A DNA stretch of 64,000 nucleotides, taken from positions 1-64,000 of the forward strand of contig CAUZFZ010000031.1 of assembly GCA_963579025.1 (NCBI GenBank), in the 5' to 3' direction. Numbering within the stretch: the first letter of the stretch is position 1; every line of letters begins with the position of its first letter. The notes under the pieces are model-generated. The model was not told the DNA's origin. It did no database searches and saw only the letters and a list, made by a program, of their open reading frames with translations. This DNA is from CAUZFZ01 sp963579025 (GTDB taxonomy: Bacteria; Planctomycetota; Planctomycetia; Planctomycetales; Planctomycetaceae). Below, piece by piece: positions 44,201 to 52,388 of this stretch. A program made the position numbers and the translations under genes.

Positions 44201-44230
44201 CTGCCTACTGTGAACGCTGCCTACTGTGAA
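44201..44230. repeat. Short tandem repeat between convergent genes
   Basis: CTGCCTACTGTGAA occurs at 44201-44214 and again at 44217-44230, period 16 bp. The second copy overlaps the flgD stop codon on the minus strand. GCCTACTG in the first copy also pairs with CAGTAGGC at 44161-44168, around the end of the second motB-like gene. A hairpin acting as a weak bidirectional terminator is possible. Confidence 0.4.
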
Positions 44231-44610
44231 ATGGCAGCGGACTCGGCGACTTCGGTCACGAGGCCGATGGCAACAGGCTGGCCGTTGATGACCACCTGAA
44301 TCGACCCTTCATCCACGCGGTAGGCTTCAATCGTGCCTTGCGTTTCGGCGTTCGTGACTGGGTCTCGGTAGGTCGCGGTGTGGCCAATGAGATTGGCTCC
44401 CTGCGTCAGGTTCTGCAGAGCCAGCACATCGCTGAAGCTGGCATTCAGTCTCTCGATCCCCTCAAGCGAGGAGAACTGCGCCAGTTGAGCGACAAAGTCT
44501 TCATTCGTCACGGGCTCCAGCGGATCCTGGTTCTGAAGCTGCGCCACCAGAAGTGTGATGAATTGATCGCGTCCCAGTTCGTTGCTGCTGCTGATGCCAC
44601 TCGTTTCCAT
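44221..44610 (-). CDS. flgD: Hook-capping protein FlgD, short form
   Basis: A 129-residue protein with the FlgD N-terminal signature DQFITLLVAQLQNQDPLEPVTNEDFVAQLAQFSSLEGIERLNASF, then QGANLIGHTATYRDPVTNAETQGTIEAYRV. FlgD caps the hook while FlgE subunits add. It lacks the large C-terminal Fn3/tudor domains (E. coli FlgD is 231 residues). ATG 44610 has AGGGG upstream on the minus strand. It is the only flagellar gene on the minus strand, divergent from flgB with about 300 bp between. Confidence 0.9.
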   Translation of the reverse strand: METSGISSSNELGRDQFITLLVAQLQNQDPLEPVTNEDFVAQLAQFSSLEGIERLNASFSDVLALQNLTQGANLIGHTATYRDPVTNAETQGTIEAYRVDEGSIQVVINGQPVAIGLVTEVAESAAISQ

Positions 44611-44907
44611 TGCATTCCCCTGTCGCAGAATGAGGCCACACCATCTCATCGGGAAACTGCCCGTATCAGGATGAGCCGGCGATGGACGTCCTTGTCACTG
44701 GAGGGAAACGCCTCAACATCTGCCAGAAACTCCGCTTGGCCTGTTCGTTGATGATACGGAGCAACGCGGCGGAGATTCGGAGTAAAAATGAGGTCCCGCG
44801 TCCGTAGGGGATATCCCTCACTTGGTTGTTTCAGGCAGATTGTGCGGGTTGTGCACGTCACGCAGTACCGATACCGAGTCTCGTAGATACTTTGTTGAGG
44901 TGCTGAC
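44611..44907. promoter_or_regulatory. Divergent promoter region flgD/flgB
   Basis: About 300 bp between divergent flgD and flgB should hold promoters for both. The best sigma-54-like candidate, TGGCCTGTTCGTTGAT at 44737, lacks the -12 GC and is not accepted. No sigma-28 match that I would defend was seen. Confidence 0.35.
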
Positions 44908-45264
44908 ATGGAAGTCACTCCGTCACAATTCGACCTCATGCGTCAGATGATGGGGGCGTCTCATCTGCGTCACCAGGTCGTCAGCCACAACCTCGCCAAT
45001 ATCAATACTCCGGGTTACCACCGGAAAGATGTCGACTTTGAGGGGCGGCTGGGTGAGCTGCTTCGAGCGGGCGACAGTTCCGTCAACGAACTGACGCCGC
45101 GTGTGTTCGAAGTCGAAGGGCTTCCTGAGCGTGCGGACGGCAACAACGTCGATGTCGACCGCGAAATCGGTCAACTCAATAAGAACGCACTTCTGTATCA
45201 GACATGGTCGCAAATCCTTGCGAGCCGTGTCTCCATGATGCGAAGCGCCATTGATGGAAGATGA
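44908..45264 (+). CDS. flgB: Flagellar proximal rod protein FlgB
   Basis: A 118-residue rod protein with the FlgB profile: FDLMRQMMGASHLRHQVVSHNLANINTPGYHRKDVDFEGRL and the C-terminal NNVDVDREIGQLNKNALLYQTWSQILASRVSMMRSAI. It forms the first layer of the rod on the MS-ring. It leads the flgB-flgC-fliE-fliF group. Confidence 0.93.
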   Translation: MEVTPSQFDLMRQMMGASHLRHQVVSHNLANINTPGYHRKDVDFEGRLGELLRAGDSSVNELTPRVFEVEGLPERADGNNVDVDREIGQLNKNALLYQTWSQILASRVSMMRSAIDGR

Positions 45265-45315
45265 CGACGCGGGCTGAGTTCATAATTTCGATTCGCCAAT
45301 TCCAGGGAGGGAACG

Positions 45316-45765
45316 ATGGCACTCGATCGTATTCTCTCTTCAACAGAAATCAGTGCCTCGGGTCTTGCCGCCGAGCGACTTCGCATGGAGACGGTGGCAA
45401 ACAACATTGCCAATGCCCATTCCACGCGGTCTCCCGATGGCGGGCAATACCGGCGAAGGCAGGTCGTTTTCGCCGCGGCGATGCAAGATGCCGCCGGTGC
45501 ATCCACGAACTCTGCCGCAAACCTGCGAGGCGTTGAAGTCGTCGGAATTCAGCCGAGCACGGGTGAGTTGCCGCGGGTCTACAACCCTTCGCATCCCGAT
45601 GCCGACCCTGAAGGCTTTGTGCTGATGCCCAACATCAGCGTGCCCGAGGAAATGGTCGACCTCATAACGGCCAGCCGAGCGTACGACGCAAATCTGAAAG
45701 CGCTTCGAACGTTCAAACAGATGGTTGAACAGTCCCTCTCACTCCTGAGAGGCACGCAGTCGTGA
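45316..45765 (+). CDS. flgC: Flagellar rod protein FlgC
   Basis: A 149-residue rod protein: STEISASGLAAERLRMETVANNIANAHSTRSPDGGQYRRRQVVFA, then YNPSHPDADPEGFVLMPNISVPEEMVDLITASRAYDANLKALRTFKQM, the FlgC hallmark YxPSHPDAD..G. GGGAGGG lies before the ATG. Its last codon overlaps the fliE start (GTGA). Confidence 0.94.
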   Translation: MALDRILSSTEISASGLAAERLRMETVANNIANAHSTRSPDGGQYRRRQVVFAAAMQDAAGASTNSAANLRGVEVVGIQPSTGELPRVYNPSHPDADPEGFVLMPNISVPEEMVDLITASRAYDANLKALRTFKQMVEQSLSLLRGTQS

Positions 45766-46064
45766 ATGTTCCATCCGTTGGCTTCACGTCCGGTTCGTCG
45801 GGAGTGGGGCCGACGCAACCAGTCCAACCGGTACAGAAAAGTGAAAAGGGATTTGGCGAACTGGTTACTGACCTTCTTCAGGACGCGAACCAGTCACACG
45901 TGCAGGCTGACACAAACATCCAGAATCTGATGACGGGGGAAACGGACAATGTCGACGACGTCGTCATGTCCGTCGTACAGGCTGATCTAGCCTTTCGGAT
46001 GGTTCTGGAAATTCGCAACCGACTGATTTCTTCGTATCAGGAAGTCATGAGGATGCAGGTCTAA
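45762..46064 (+). CDS. fliE: MS-ring/rod junction protein FliE
   Basis: A 100-residue protein with GTG start overlapping flgC. The conserved C-terminal half reads GFGELVTDLLQDANQSHVQADTNIQNLMTGETDNVDDVVMSVVQADLAFRMVLEIRNRLISSYQEVMRMQV, matching FliE. It connects the MS-ring to the rod. 25 bp separate it from fliF. Confidence 0.92.
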   Translation: MNVPSVGFTSGSSGVGPTQPVQPVQKSEKGFGELVTDLLQDANQSHVQADTNIQNLMTGETDNVDDVVMSVVQADLAFRMVLEIRNRLISSYQEVMRMQV

Positions 46065-46089
46065 AAGACAAAGAAGGAATTCAACGGCG

Positions 46090-47649
46090 ATGGATTTTCT
46101 TCGTGGACTGACAGAGCAGATTCGGACAATCTGGAGTGAAGCAGCGGTGCCCGCACGAGTCGGGTTTATCGGCGTCACTGCGCTGTTGATTGCCGCCATT
46201 GTCACGGTGGGAATCTGGTCGTCGCAGCCCGAATTCGTGCCGCTGGCCACCGATCTGGCCCCTACAGAAGCGGCTGAACTTGTCAGCAAGCTCGACGCGC
46301 AAAGCATCGAGAACCAGCTCAATTACTCCGGCTCGGCAGTCCTCGTGCCACGCTCAAGCTGGAACCGCGCTCGACTCGTTGCAGGCGATCTTATTGGGCC
46401 GCTAAGCAGTGACCAGACAGAGTTTCAGGACTCGCTTCTGAGCGATCCGACGTTGAATCACTTTCGCATTCTTCGGAATCGTGAAGAGACCATCGCGCGG
46501 ACTCTGACCAGAATGAATGCGGTGAACAGTGCCAAAGTTCACATTGGTCGCCCGGAGCCGTCGCCGTTTCTCGATGCCGCCCAGCCGGCAACTGCGAGCG
46601 TTGTTCTTGAGCTGCGTAACGGAGTCCACTTCACCCGGGAACAAGTGGCTTCAGTTGTCTCGCTTGTTGCAAACAGTGTTGAGGGTCTATCGAAAGACGA
46701 CGTCAGCGTGATCGACACATCCGGCAAGCTGCTCACGTCCACCTCGAACGGACCTCAGTCTGACATTGTCAGCCAGTATGAGTTCCGGCGAACCGTCGAA
46801 ACAGATCTCGCCGCCAAGGCCGAGGACATGCTGTCCGAAATACTGGGCCCGGGTCGCGCCATCGTTCGCGTCACCGCCGATCTGGATTTCACTCAAATGG
46901 TCCGCACGCAGACGACCTATGACCCTGAGTCAAAGGTCAAGTCGTATGAGTTAATTGACAGTACGTCATCAAAAGGCACGGACGCTTCAGCAGGCGGCCC
47001 GGCCGGAACGGCATCCAACGTCGGGCTGCTGGCTGCCGAGCAGAACGCGACAGACTCGTCGAACAAAACAGAGACCATCACAGCGCATTACCTGAACGCA
47101 CAAACGATAGACACCATTGATCAGGCGTCGGGCACGATTCAACGGTTGACTGTTGCGGCCACAGTGGACCTCTCGCCGATTGCAACAACGCCCGAAGGCG
47201 ATGGTGCCCCGCAGCAACCCCCCGTGACGAAGGAGCAGGTCGAGGCAATCATCCGCCAGGCAGTTGGCTTTGACGCCGATCGAAACGACGAAATCGAAGT
47301 TCTCGTCGCGACACTGCTGGGCAGCCCATTCGCCGTCAACGACGTGCCCATTCCCGGCACAACGTGGACTCAATGGCTTGAACTGGCAAAGAACGCTTCG
47401 CTGGGCCTGGCGTCCATTGCGGCCCTGATTCTCGGCTTCTTCGTCGTCCGGCGAATGAAACCGGTTCCGGTCACGCCAGAGGTCAAACACCAGCCAGCCA
47501 CGGCCGATCCACAGAAACTCGGCGAGCTGTTGGTAGAAGCGCGTGAACATCCACAACTCGTGGCGCAGATTCTTGCAACATGGCTGGATGAAACGCCAGA
47601 GACTGCAGCCACGGAAGACATTCGGCGATCAACACGTTCGGCAGCTTGA
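46090..47649 (+). CDS. fliF: Flagellar MS-ring protein FliF
   Basis: A 519-residue protein with two membrane helices (VGFIGVTALLIAAIVTVGIW near residue 30; LGLASIAALILGFFVV near residue 440). Family marks: AQSIENQLNYSGSAVLVPRSSWNRARLVAGDL, REETIARTLTRMNAVNSAKVHIGRPEPSPF, ASVVSLVANSVEGLSKDDVSVID, GPGRAIVRVTADLDFTQM. The C-terminal tail (after 460) should contact FliG. FliF forms the base ring in the inner membrane that houses the export gate. Confidence 0.95.
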   Translation: MDFLRGLTEQIRTIWSEAAVPARVGFIGVTALLIAAIVTVGIWSSQPEFVPLATDLAPTEAAELVSKLDAQSIENQLNYSGSAVLVPRSSWNRARLVAGDLIGPLSSDQTEFQDSLLSDPTLNHFRILRNREETIARTLTRMNAVNSAKVHIGRPEPSPFLDAAQPATASVVLELRNGVHFTREQVASVVSLVANSVEGLSKDDVSVIDTSGKLLTSTSNGPQSDIVSQYEFRRTVETDLAAKAEDMLSEILGPGRAIVRVTADLDFTQMVRTQTTYDPESKVKSYELIDSTSSKGTDASAGGPAGTASNVGLLAAEQNATDSSNKTETITAHYLNAQTIDTIDQASGTIQRLTVAATVDLSPIATTPEGDGAPQQPPVTKEQVEAIIRQAVGFDADRNDEIEVLVATLLGSPFAVNDVPIPGTTWTQWLELAKNASLGLASIAALILGFFVVRRMKPVPVTPEVKHQPATADPQKLGELLVEAREHPQLVAQILATWLDETPETAATEDIRRSTRSAA

Positions 47650-47680
47650 AGATTCACATTATCAGCGGATTTACAAATAC

Positions 47681-48688
47681 ATGACACAAGCGACGGCACA
47701 GGAGCGGGCGGCAATCGTCATGGCCGTTCTCGGTGACAGCGTCAGAGACGCAGTCCTCGCAGAGCTGCGGCCGGAAACCGCGGGCAGGCTGCGCGCGGAG
47801 ATGCAGCGCCTCGAAGAAACTCCGGCGCCACCCAGGAAGCTCGACGAGGCTCTGGATGAACTCGACCGGACACTTCGATTCGCTTTGAAATCACAGCCCG
47901 CTGGCGCCGACGACACAAATGACGACGGCATCGAAAAACCACCCGAAGACGAGTCGAACCTGCGGCTGTTCTCAGAGAAAAACGAGGAGGAAGTGGAGTT
48001 CATTCGGTCGGATGATTTGGTCGCCGATCTGTCGCGATTGCAGCCGTATCAACTGGCGGGTGCTCTGCAGCAGGAAATGCCGATGACCGTTGCCATGGTC
48101 CTGGGGACGCTGGAAGGCGACCTCGGCGGCGAGGTTCTCCGTCTACTCCCCGAAGCACTCCAGTCTCAGACGTTTCTGGAGATGCAATCAGATGCGACAC
48201 CCGCGCGCATTCTACTTGAACGAATTGCGCGATCGACGCTCGACCGGGCAATCATGGTTTCTCCCGATGACATCAGCACAGGCAAGCCGAGCAGTGACGA
48301 GAGGATGGCCAGCCTGTTACGGGCAATGTCCCGCAAGGAGCGGGCGAACATGCTGGATGCTTTGACGGAGAAGGACGAGGAAGCAGCCAATCGAGTCCGT
48401 GGAATGATTTATCAGTTCGATGACCTGATGCGGGTTCAACTGCGGACGCTGCAGAAGATCCTCGGAGATCTGGACACACCGACGCTCGCGAAAAGCCTGA
48501 AGGATGCCGACCCGGCCATGATCGATCGAATCCGCGGTTGTATGTCACAGCGAGCCTGGAGCACCGTCGGCGAGGAACTCGAAATGGCCGCCTCAACCAG
48601 TTCCGATGACGTCGAGGCCGCTCGTAATGAGATCGTTCAGATCATGGTCCAGTTGGATCAGGCCGGCGATTTGCAGATGGAAGAATGA
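47681..48688 (+). CDS. fliG: C-ring motor protein FliG
   Basis: A 335-residue protein whose end matches FliG: DDLMRVQLRTLQKILGDLDTPTLAKSLKDADPAMIDRIRGCMSQRAWSTVGEELEM, the charged torque helix region, and a middle domain DLSRLQPYQLAGALQQEMPMTVAMVLGTLEGDLGGEVLRLLPEALQ. The start is uncertain: the ATG at 47681 gives TQATAQERAAIVMAVLG, the expected first helix, though no clear ribosome site precedes it; the frame is open further upstream inside fliF. Confidence 0.88.
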   Translation: MTQATAQERAAIVMAVLGDSVRDAVLAELRPETAGRLRAEMQRLEETPAPPRKLDEALDELDRTLRFALKSQPAGADDTNDDGIEKPPEDESNLRLFSEKNEEEVEFIRSDDLVADLSRLQPYQLAGALQQEMPMTVAMVLGTLEGDLGGEVLRLLPEALQSQTFLEMQSDATPARILLERIARSTLDRAIMVSPDDISTGKPSSDERMASLLRAMSRKERANMLDALTEKDEEAANRVRGMIYQFDDLMRVQLRTLQKILGDLDTPTLAKSLKDADPAMIDRIRGCMSQRAWSTVGEELEMAASTSSDDVEAARNEIVQIMVQLDQAGDLQMEE

Positions 48689-48692
48689 GTCA

Positions 48693-49343
48693 ATGAGTCT
48701 TCGCACTATTAGACCTGGAGCTGTAATTCTCGGCATTGCCGTGAACGCTCCCGGTGTATCAATTCGTGAAACTCAGCGGCCGGTTGCGACCGTAGAAGCA
48801 TCGCAGCAGCCAGTTGTGCGCGACGACCAGCAATTGCAGGCGCTTAGTGGAACGCTTGGTGATCTGATTGAGGTCGTCGGGGAATTCGAACAGCGGCGGC
48901 AGCAATCCCTAGAGGAACTCCAGCAGCTTTCCGTTGAGATCGCCTTCGTCGCTGCTGAACGAATCATTCGCGACAGCGTTGATCGGGGCGACTTCTCGAT
49001 TGAGAAGATCATCAGGGAAACCGTTGAGCGTGCGGCACCCGCGAGTGTACTCAGCGTTGCTCTAAACCCGGCTGATCTGCAGTTGCTCGAGCTGGCCCGC
49101 GACGCGCACCCGCCACCTGCGGAAATCGCGTCGCTGAACTTTGTCAGCGACCCGGGTATCACACCAGGGAGTTGTCGCGTCGCCTGCGAAGGGTTCGACA
49201 TCTCATCGATTCTTGAAGACGAAATTGAAGAACTGAAACTGCACGTAATGCAGGGACTAGAGAATGCTCAAAGTGAACGTCGACAACCTGAAGCAGCAGA
49301 TCGCGGAGTACGACGCTACCCGGACCGTCGGGACACTGCGTAG
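48693..49343 (+). CDS. fliH: Export ATPase regulator FliH
   Basis: A 216-residue helical protein with a FliH-like centre: LGDLIEVVGEFEQRRQQSLEELQQLSVEIAFVAAERIIRDSVDRGDFSIEKIIRETVERA, then a C-terminal region (VLSVALNPADLQLLELA, VACEGFDISSILEDEIEELKLHVM) matching FliH/HrpE. FliH holds the ATPase FliI at the C-ring. The reading frame overlaps fliI by 80 bp; the last about 26 residues are probably not conserved. Start is the ATG just 4 bp after the fliG stop. Confidence 0.85.
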   Translation: MSLRTIRPGAVILGIAVNAPGVSIRETQRPVATVEASQQPVVRDDQQLQALSGTLGDLIEVVGEFEQRRQQSLEELQQLSVEIAFVAAERIIRDSVDRGDFSIEKIIRETVERAAPASVLSVALNPADLQLLELARDAHPPPAEIASLNFVSDPGITPGSCRVACEGFDISSILEDEIEELKLHVMQGLENAQSERRQPEAADRGVRRYPDRRDTA

Positions 49344-50580
49344 TGCGAACGGTGTGCTGCAGGCTTCGCTGCGAGGAGCGATCGGCGATCTGTGCCGCAT
49401 TGAACTCGGACGAAACCGATCCGTACCTGGTGAAGTCATCGGGTACCGGGATCGGTACGCGCAGATCCTGCCGTACGAAGATATCTCTGGACTGCCGTTT
49501 GACGCGTCAGTCACACACCTGAAGCGACGTCTGACGATCCCTTGCGGATGGAAGTTGCTGGGGCGAGTCATCGACGGGCTCGGGAGACCGATCGACAGTC
49601 AAGGAGCGGTTTATGCGGGGCGGTACGTCGAAGTTCGGCGCTCCACACCCTCCGCACTCTCCAGGCCACGTATCACCAGGCCGTTCGTAACCGGTCAACG
49701 AGTCATCGACGGACTGCTGACCTGTGGTGAAGGGCAACGAATCGGCTTTTTTGCCGGTGGTGGAGTTGGCAAGACAACGCTGCTTGCGGAAATCGCTCGC
49801 GGTTGTCGGAGTGACATCAACGTCATCGCGATGATCGGCGAACGAGGCCGCGAGGTTCGGCCCTTTATTGAGGAAGCTCTTGGCGAGGACGGGCTTCGTC
49901 GCTCAGTTGTCGTTGTGGCAACCGGCGACGAACCCGCCGTCCTTCGCGTTCGCGCTGCCCAGACGGCAACGTCGATCGCGAACTGGTTTCGCAGCCAGGG
50001 CCAAAACGTTCTCGTGTTGTTCGACAGTCTTACGCGACTGGCAATGGCACAACGAGAAGTGGGGCTTCTGATGGGAGAGCCCCCAAGTGCACGCGGCTAT
50101 CCGCCGTCGTCGTTTCGCGTTCTGGCGGAACTGCTGGAACAGTTTGGCGCGACCGAAACAGGATCAGTCACGGGAATCTTCACCGTACTGGTCGATGGCG
50201 ATGACATCGACGAACCGGTTTCCGACGCGGTACGGGCTCTGCTGGACGGCCATTTTGTGTTGACTCGCGCCCTTGCCGAGAAGGGACACTTTCCGGCGAT
50301 CGATGTCAGCCAGAGTGTCAGCCGTCTGTTCACAGAAGTGAACGATGCGGCTCATCAGGCAAACGCGCTGAAGGTTCGGCAGATACTTGCGACTTACGCG
50401 GAAGTGGCCGATCTGATCCGCATCGGCGTCTACAAACAAGGGGCTTCGCCGCAGGTCGATCGTGCCGTTCAACTTCTACCGGCCATTGAGACATTGCAGC
50501 AACAGAAGACTGGTGAATTCAGCGATCTTGAGACGACACAAAACGCCATGCAGCAGATCGCTGCGGCATGGCCATATTGA
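49264..50580 (+). CDS. fliI: Flagellar export ATPase FliI
   Basis: A 438-residue F1-type ATPase: Walker A GGGVGKTT (Lys170), IGERGREVRPFIEEALGEDGLRRSVVVVATGDEPAVLRVRAAQTATSIANWFRSQGQNVLVLFDSLTRLAMAQREVGL (Walker B and FliI-type insert), and AEKGHFPAIDVSQSVSRL. Residues 1-90 form the N-terminal beta-barrel. It unfolds or releases substrates for export. The ATG at 49264 overlaps fliH by 80 bp but keeps the conserved N-terminal domain. Confidence 0.95.
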   Translation: MLKVNVDNLKQQIAEYDATRTVGTLRSANGVLQASLRGAIGDLCRIELGRNRSVPGEVIGYRDRYAQILPYEDISGLPFDASVTHLKRRLTIPCGWKLLGRVIDGLGRPIDSQGAVYAGRYVEVRRSTPSALSRPRITRPFVTGQRVIDGLLTCGEGQRIGFFAGGGVGKTTLLAEIARGCRSDINVIAMIGERGREVRPFIEEALGEDGLRRSVVVVATGDEPAVLRVRAAQTATSIANWFRSQGQNVLVLFDSLTRLAMAQREVGLLMGEPPSARGYPPSSFRVLAELLEQFGATETGSVTGIFTVLVDGDDIDEPVSDAVRALLDGHFVLTRALAEKGHFPAIDVSQSVSRLFTEVNDAAHQANALKVRQILATYAEVADLIRIGVYKQGASPQVDRAVQLLPAIETLQQQKTGEFSDLETTQNAMQQIAAAWPY

Positions 50581-50605
50581 GTTCAGCACAAACCGTGAAA
50601 CACTC

Positions 50606-51061
50606 ATGAAGAGATTCGATTTCCAATTGCAACCGCTACTACACCTCAGCAGACAGAAGGAACGTCTGATTGAGCTGAAGGAGAAGCAGTTGCGCGCGGA
50701 CATTGAACAGGCGCGGCAACAACAGACAGCCCTCGCAAAACGAGTTATGGAATCGGCAGACCGACTCGGGAAGACCGCACGATCAACAACGTCAGTGGCC
50801 GATTTCGTCACTCAGTGCGACTTCGAGCGGGCGACGATCAATCAAATTGCGAAACTGGAAGACAACGTCGAATCACTGACAAGTTCGCTCGCGGAAACAG
50901 TGCAGGAGAGACTGACTCAGCGACAGGAAACTCAGTCTCTGGAGACGCTGCGGCAGAACCGGTGGCAGACATGGCGAAAGGATGGAGTTCGTGCAGCTCA
51001 GGAACAGTTGATCGAACAACTGGTGCGACCGGTTGAGCTGAACTCAGCAGACGAAGGTTGA
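50606..51061 (+). CDS. fliJ: FliJ-like export protein
   Basis: A 151-residue almost wholly coiled-coil protein starting MKRFDFQLQPLLHLSRQKERLIELKEKQLRADIEQARQQQ, the FliJ pattern of F.L..LL..R...E...K.L. FliJ sits in the FliI ring like a rotor stalk and escorts chaperones. Start ATG 50606; the upstream part of the longer frame reads through fliI and is rejected. Its stop overlaps the TTG preceding the next gene. Confidence 0.85.
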   Translation: MKRFDFQLQPLLHLSRQKERLIELKEKQLRADIEQARQQQTALAKRVMESADRLGKTARSTTSVADFVTQCDFERATINQIAKLEDNVESLTSSLAETVQERLTQRQETQSLETLRQNRWQTWRKDGVRAAQEQLIEQLVRPVELNSADEG

Positions 51062-51075
51062 AAAAGGAGCCAGGG

Positions 51076-51837
51076 ATGGCACGCATACTGACAGCAGGAA
51101 TCGTTGGACTGCTCTCGTTTGGCCTTGCCGCCGGCGGGTCGATCTTTCTTCAGAAATCGAAGACGACAGAGACGGTCGAGGCAGACGTTACGGATCCGAC
51201 GCAGGACACAACTTCGGGTTCCACCAATCCAGGTTCAACGTTTGAGACAGACAGCACATCGGTCGAACTGCCGATCGCAGTCCGGGCCACACCTGCCAGC
51301 CCGGAAGAGATTGTCCGATACGGCATGACGTTTCAGAAACGTGAAGAGGCGTTGAAACAACGTGAAGAGGAACTTCGTCAGGAACGACTGCGGCTGAAGC
51401 TTGTGTCCGAAGACGTTCGCGCCGAGCAACGTGAGTTGGAGGGCCTCGAGCAGCAGATTCGAGGAAAGCTCGTCGCTGCTGAAGGCGTGCTTAAGCAGAT
51501 TGGCGACCAACAGCAGGAAATGAAGAAGCAGCAGGAAGAAGCGAAAACGGAACTCGACAAGTTCGACAAGCTGCAGACTCAAGTCGACGAAGGTGAGGAA
51601 GCGAACATCAAGAAGATGTCTGACTGGTTCCAGGCAATGGTACCGGAAAAGGCAGCTGACTATCTGCGCGAGATGGTGGATGAAGGCCAGATGCCAACGG
51701 CCGTCAAGATCCTCGCCAACCTTGAACAGCGGGATGCCTCGAAGATTCTTGCAGCAATGAACGATTCCTCGCTCGTCGTTCAGTTGGTAGAGGAGTTCAA
51801 AGGACTCAGGCGGCCGGAGAAGGCAAAGGTTCGGTAG
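51076..51837 (+). CDS. MotE-like protein (MgtE N-terminal-type domain)
   Basis: A 253-residue protein with one N-terminal membrane helix (LTAGIVGLLSFGLAAGGSIF), a long coiled coil (residues about 85-185: KREEALKQREEELRQERLRLK, EQQIRGKLVAAEGVLKQIGDQQQEMKKQ) and a C-terminal domain MSDWFQAMVPEKAADYLREMVDEGQMPTAVKILANLEQRDASKILAAM, resembling the MgtE N-terminal/MotE type. MotE is a chaperone for the periplasmic MotC-type protein in some bacteria, and the domain is often next to fliL. AAGGAG precedes the ATG at 51076. Confidence 0.8.
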   Translation: MARILTAGIVGLLSFGLAAGGSIFLQKSKTTETVEADVTDPTQDTTSGSTNPGSTFETDSTSVELPIAVRATPASPEEIVRYGMTFQKREEALKQREEELRQERLRLKLVSEDVRAEQRELEGLEQQIRGKLVAAEGVLKQIGDQQQEMKKQQEEAKTELDKFDKLQTQVDEGEEANIKKMSDWFQAMVPEKAADYLREMVDEGQMPTAVKILANLEQRDASKILAAMNDSSLVVQLVEEFKGLRRPEKAKVR

Positions 51838-51875
51838 AACTGTGGCTGTCGTGATATTCAAGGGAAGGAAGACTC

Positions 51876-52388
51876 ATGGCCGACGAAGAACAGGTAGATG
51901 GTGACGTTCCGGAAGAGGGCAAGAAAAAGGGTGGTGGCATCCTCATCGTAGCCGTGGCGCTTGTCATGGGTGCCGCTGGTTTCGCCGTGCCCCATTTTGT
52001 GCCGTCACTTGTGGGTGCCGAGCCGGTTGATGAGACACCGAAGTCACCGATTCTCCGACCCGAGGAAGATCAGGACTTCGTGCCGTTCGGCGAGGTCGTC
52101 GTCAACCTGGATGAAGAACGACTCAGTCGTTACCTGCGAACCAGCATCACGCTTCAGGTCGACAAGTCGAAAAAGGAAGAAATTGAAAAACTGATTGAGG
52201 CAAAAAAGGCAATTCTCAAGAACTGGCTGATTGGCTTTCTGGCCGACAAAGACATGGATCAAATTCGCGGAGCGGCAGGTCAGAACCGAATCCGCCGTCA
52301 GATTCAGGACCATATGAATACGACTCTGTTCGACGATGGCTACGACCACATTCACGACGTTCTCTTTGAAGAATTCAACGTTCAATGA
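51876..52388 (+). CDS. fliL: Basal-body-associated protein FliL
   Basis: A 170-residue membrane protein with one helix (ILIVAVALVMGAAGFAVPHFV) and the FliL periplasmic domain: DFVPFGEVVVNLDEERLSRYLRTSITLQVDKSKKEEIEKLIEAKKAILKNWLIGFLADKDMDQIRGAAGQNRIRRQI. FliL surrounds MotB linkers and supports stator activity. Its stop overlaps the fliM start (ATGA). Confidence 0.93.
   Translation: MADEEQVDGDVPEEGKKKGGGILIVAVALVMGAAGFAVPHFVPSLVGAEPVDETPKSPILRPEEDQDFVPFGEVVVNLDEERLSRYLRTSITLQVDKSKKEEIEKLIEAKKAILKNWLIGFLADKDMDQIRGAAGQNRIRRQIQDHMNTTLFDDGYDHIHDVLFEEFNVQ

Noticed and set aside
44737..44752. TGGCCTGTTCGTTGAT before flgB as a sigma-54 promoter
   Set aside because: The -24 is imperfect and the -12 lacks the GC dinucleotide.
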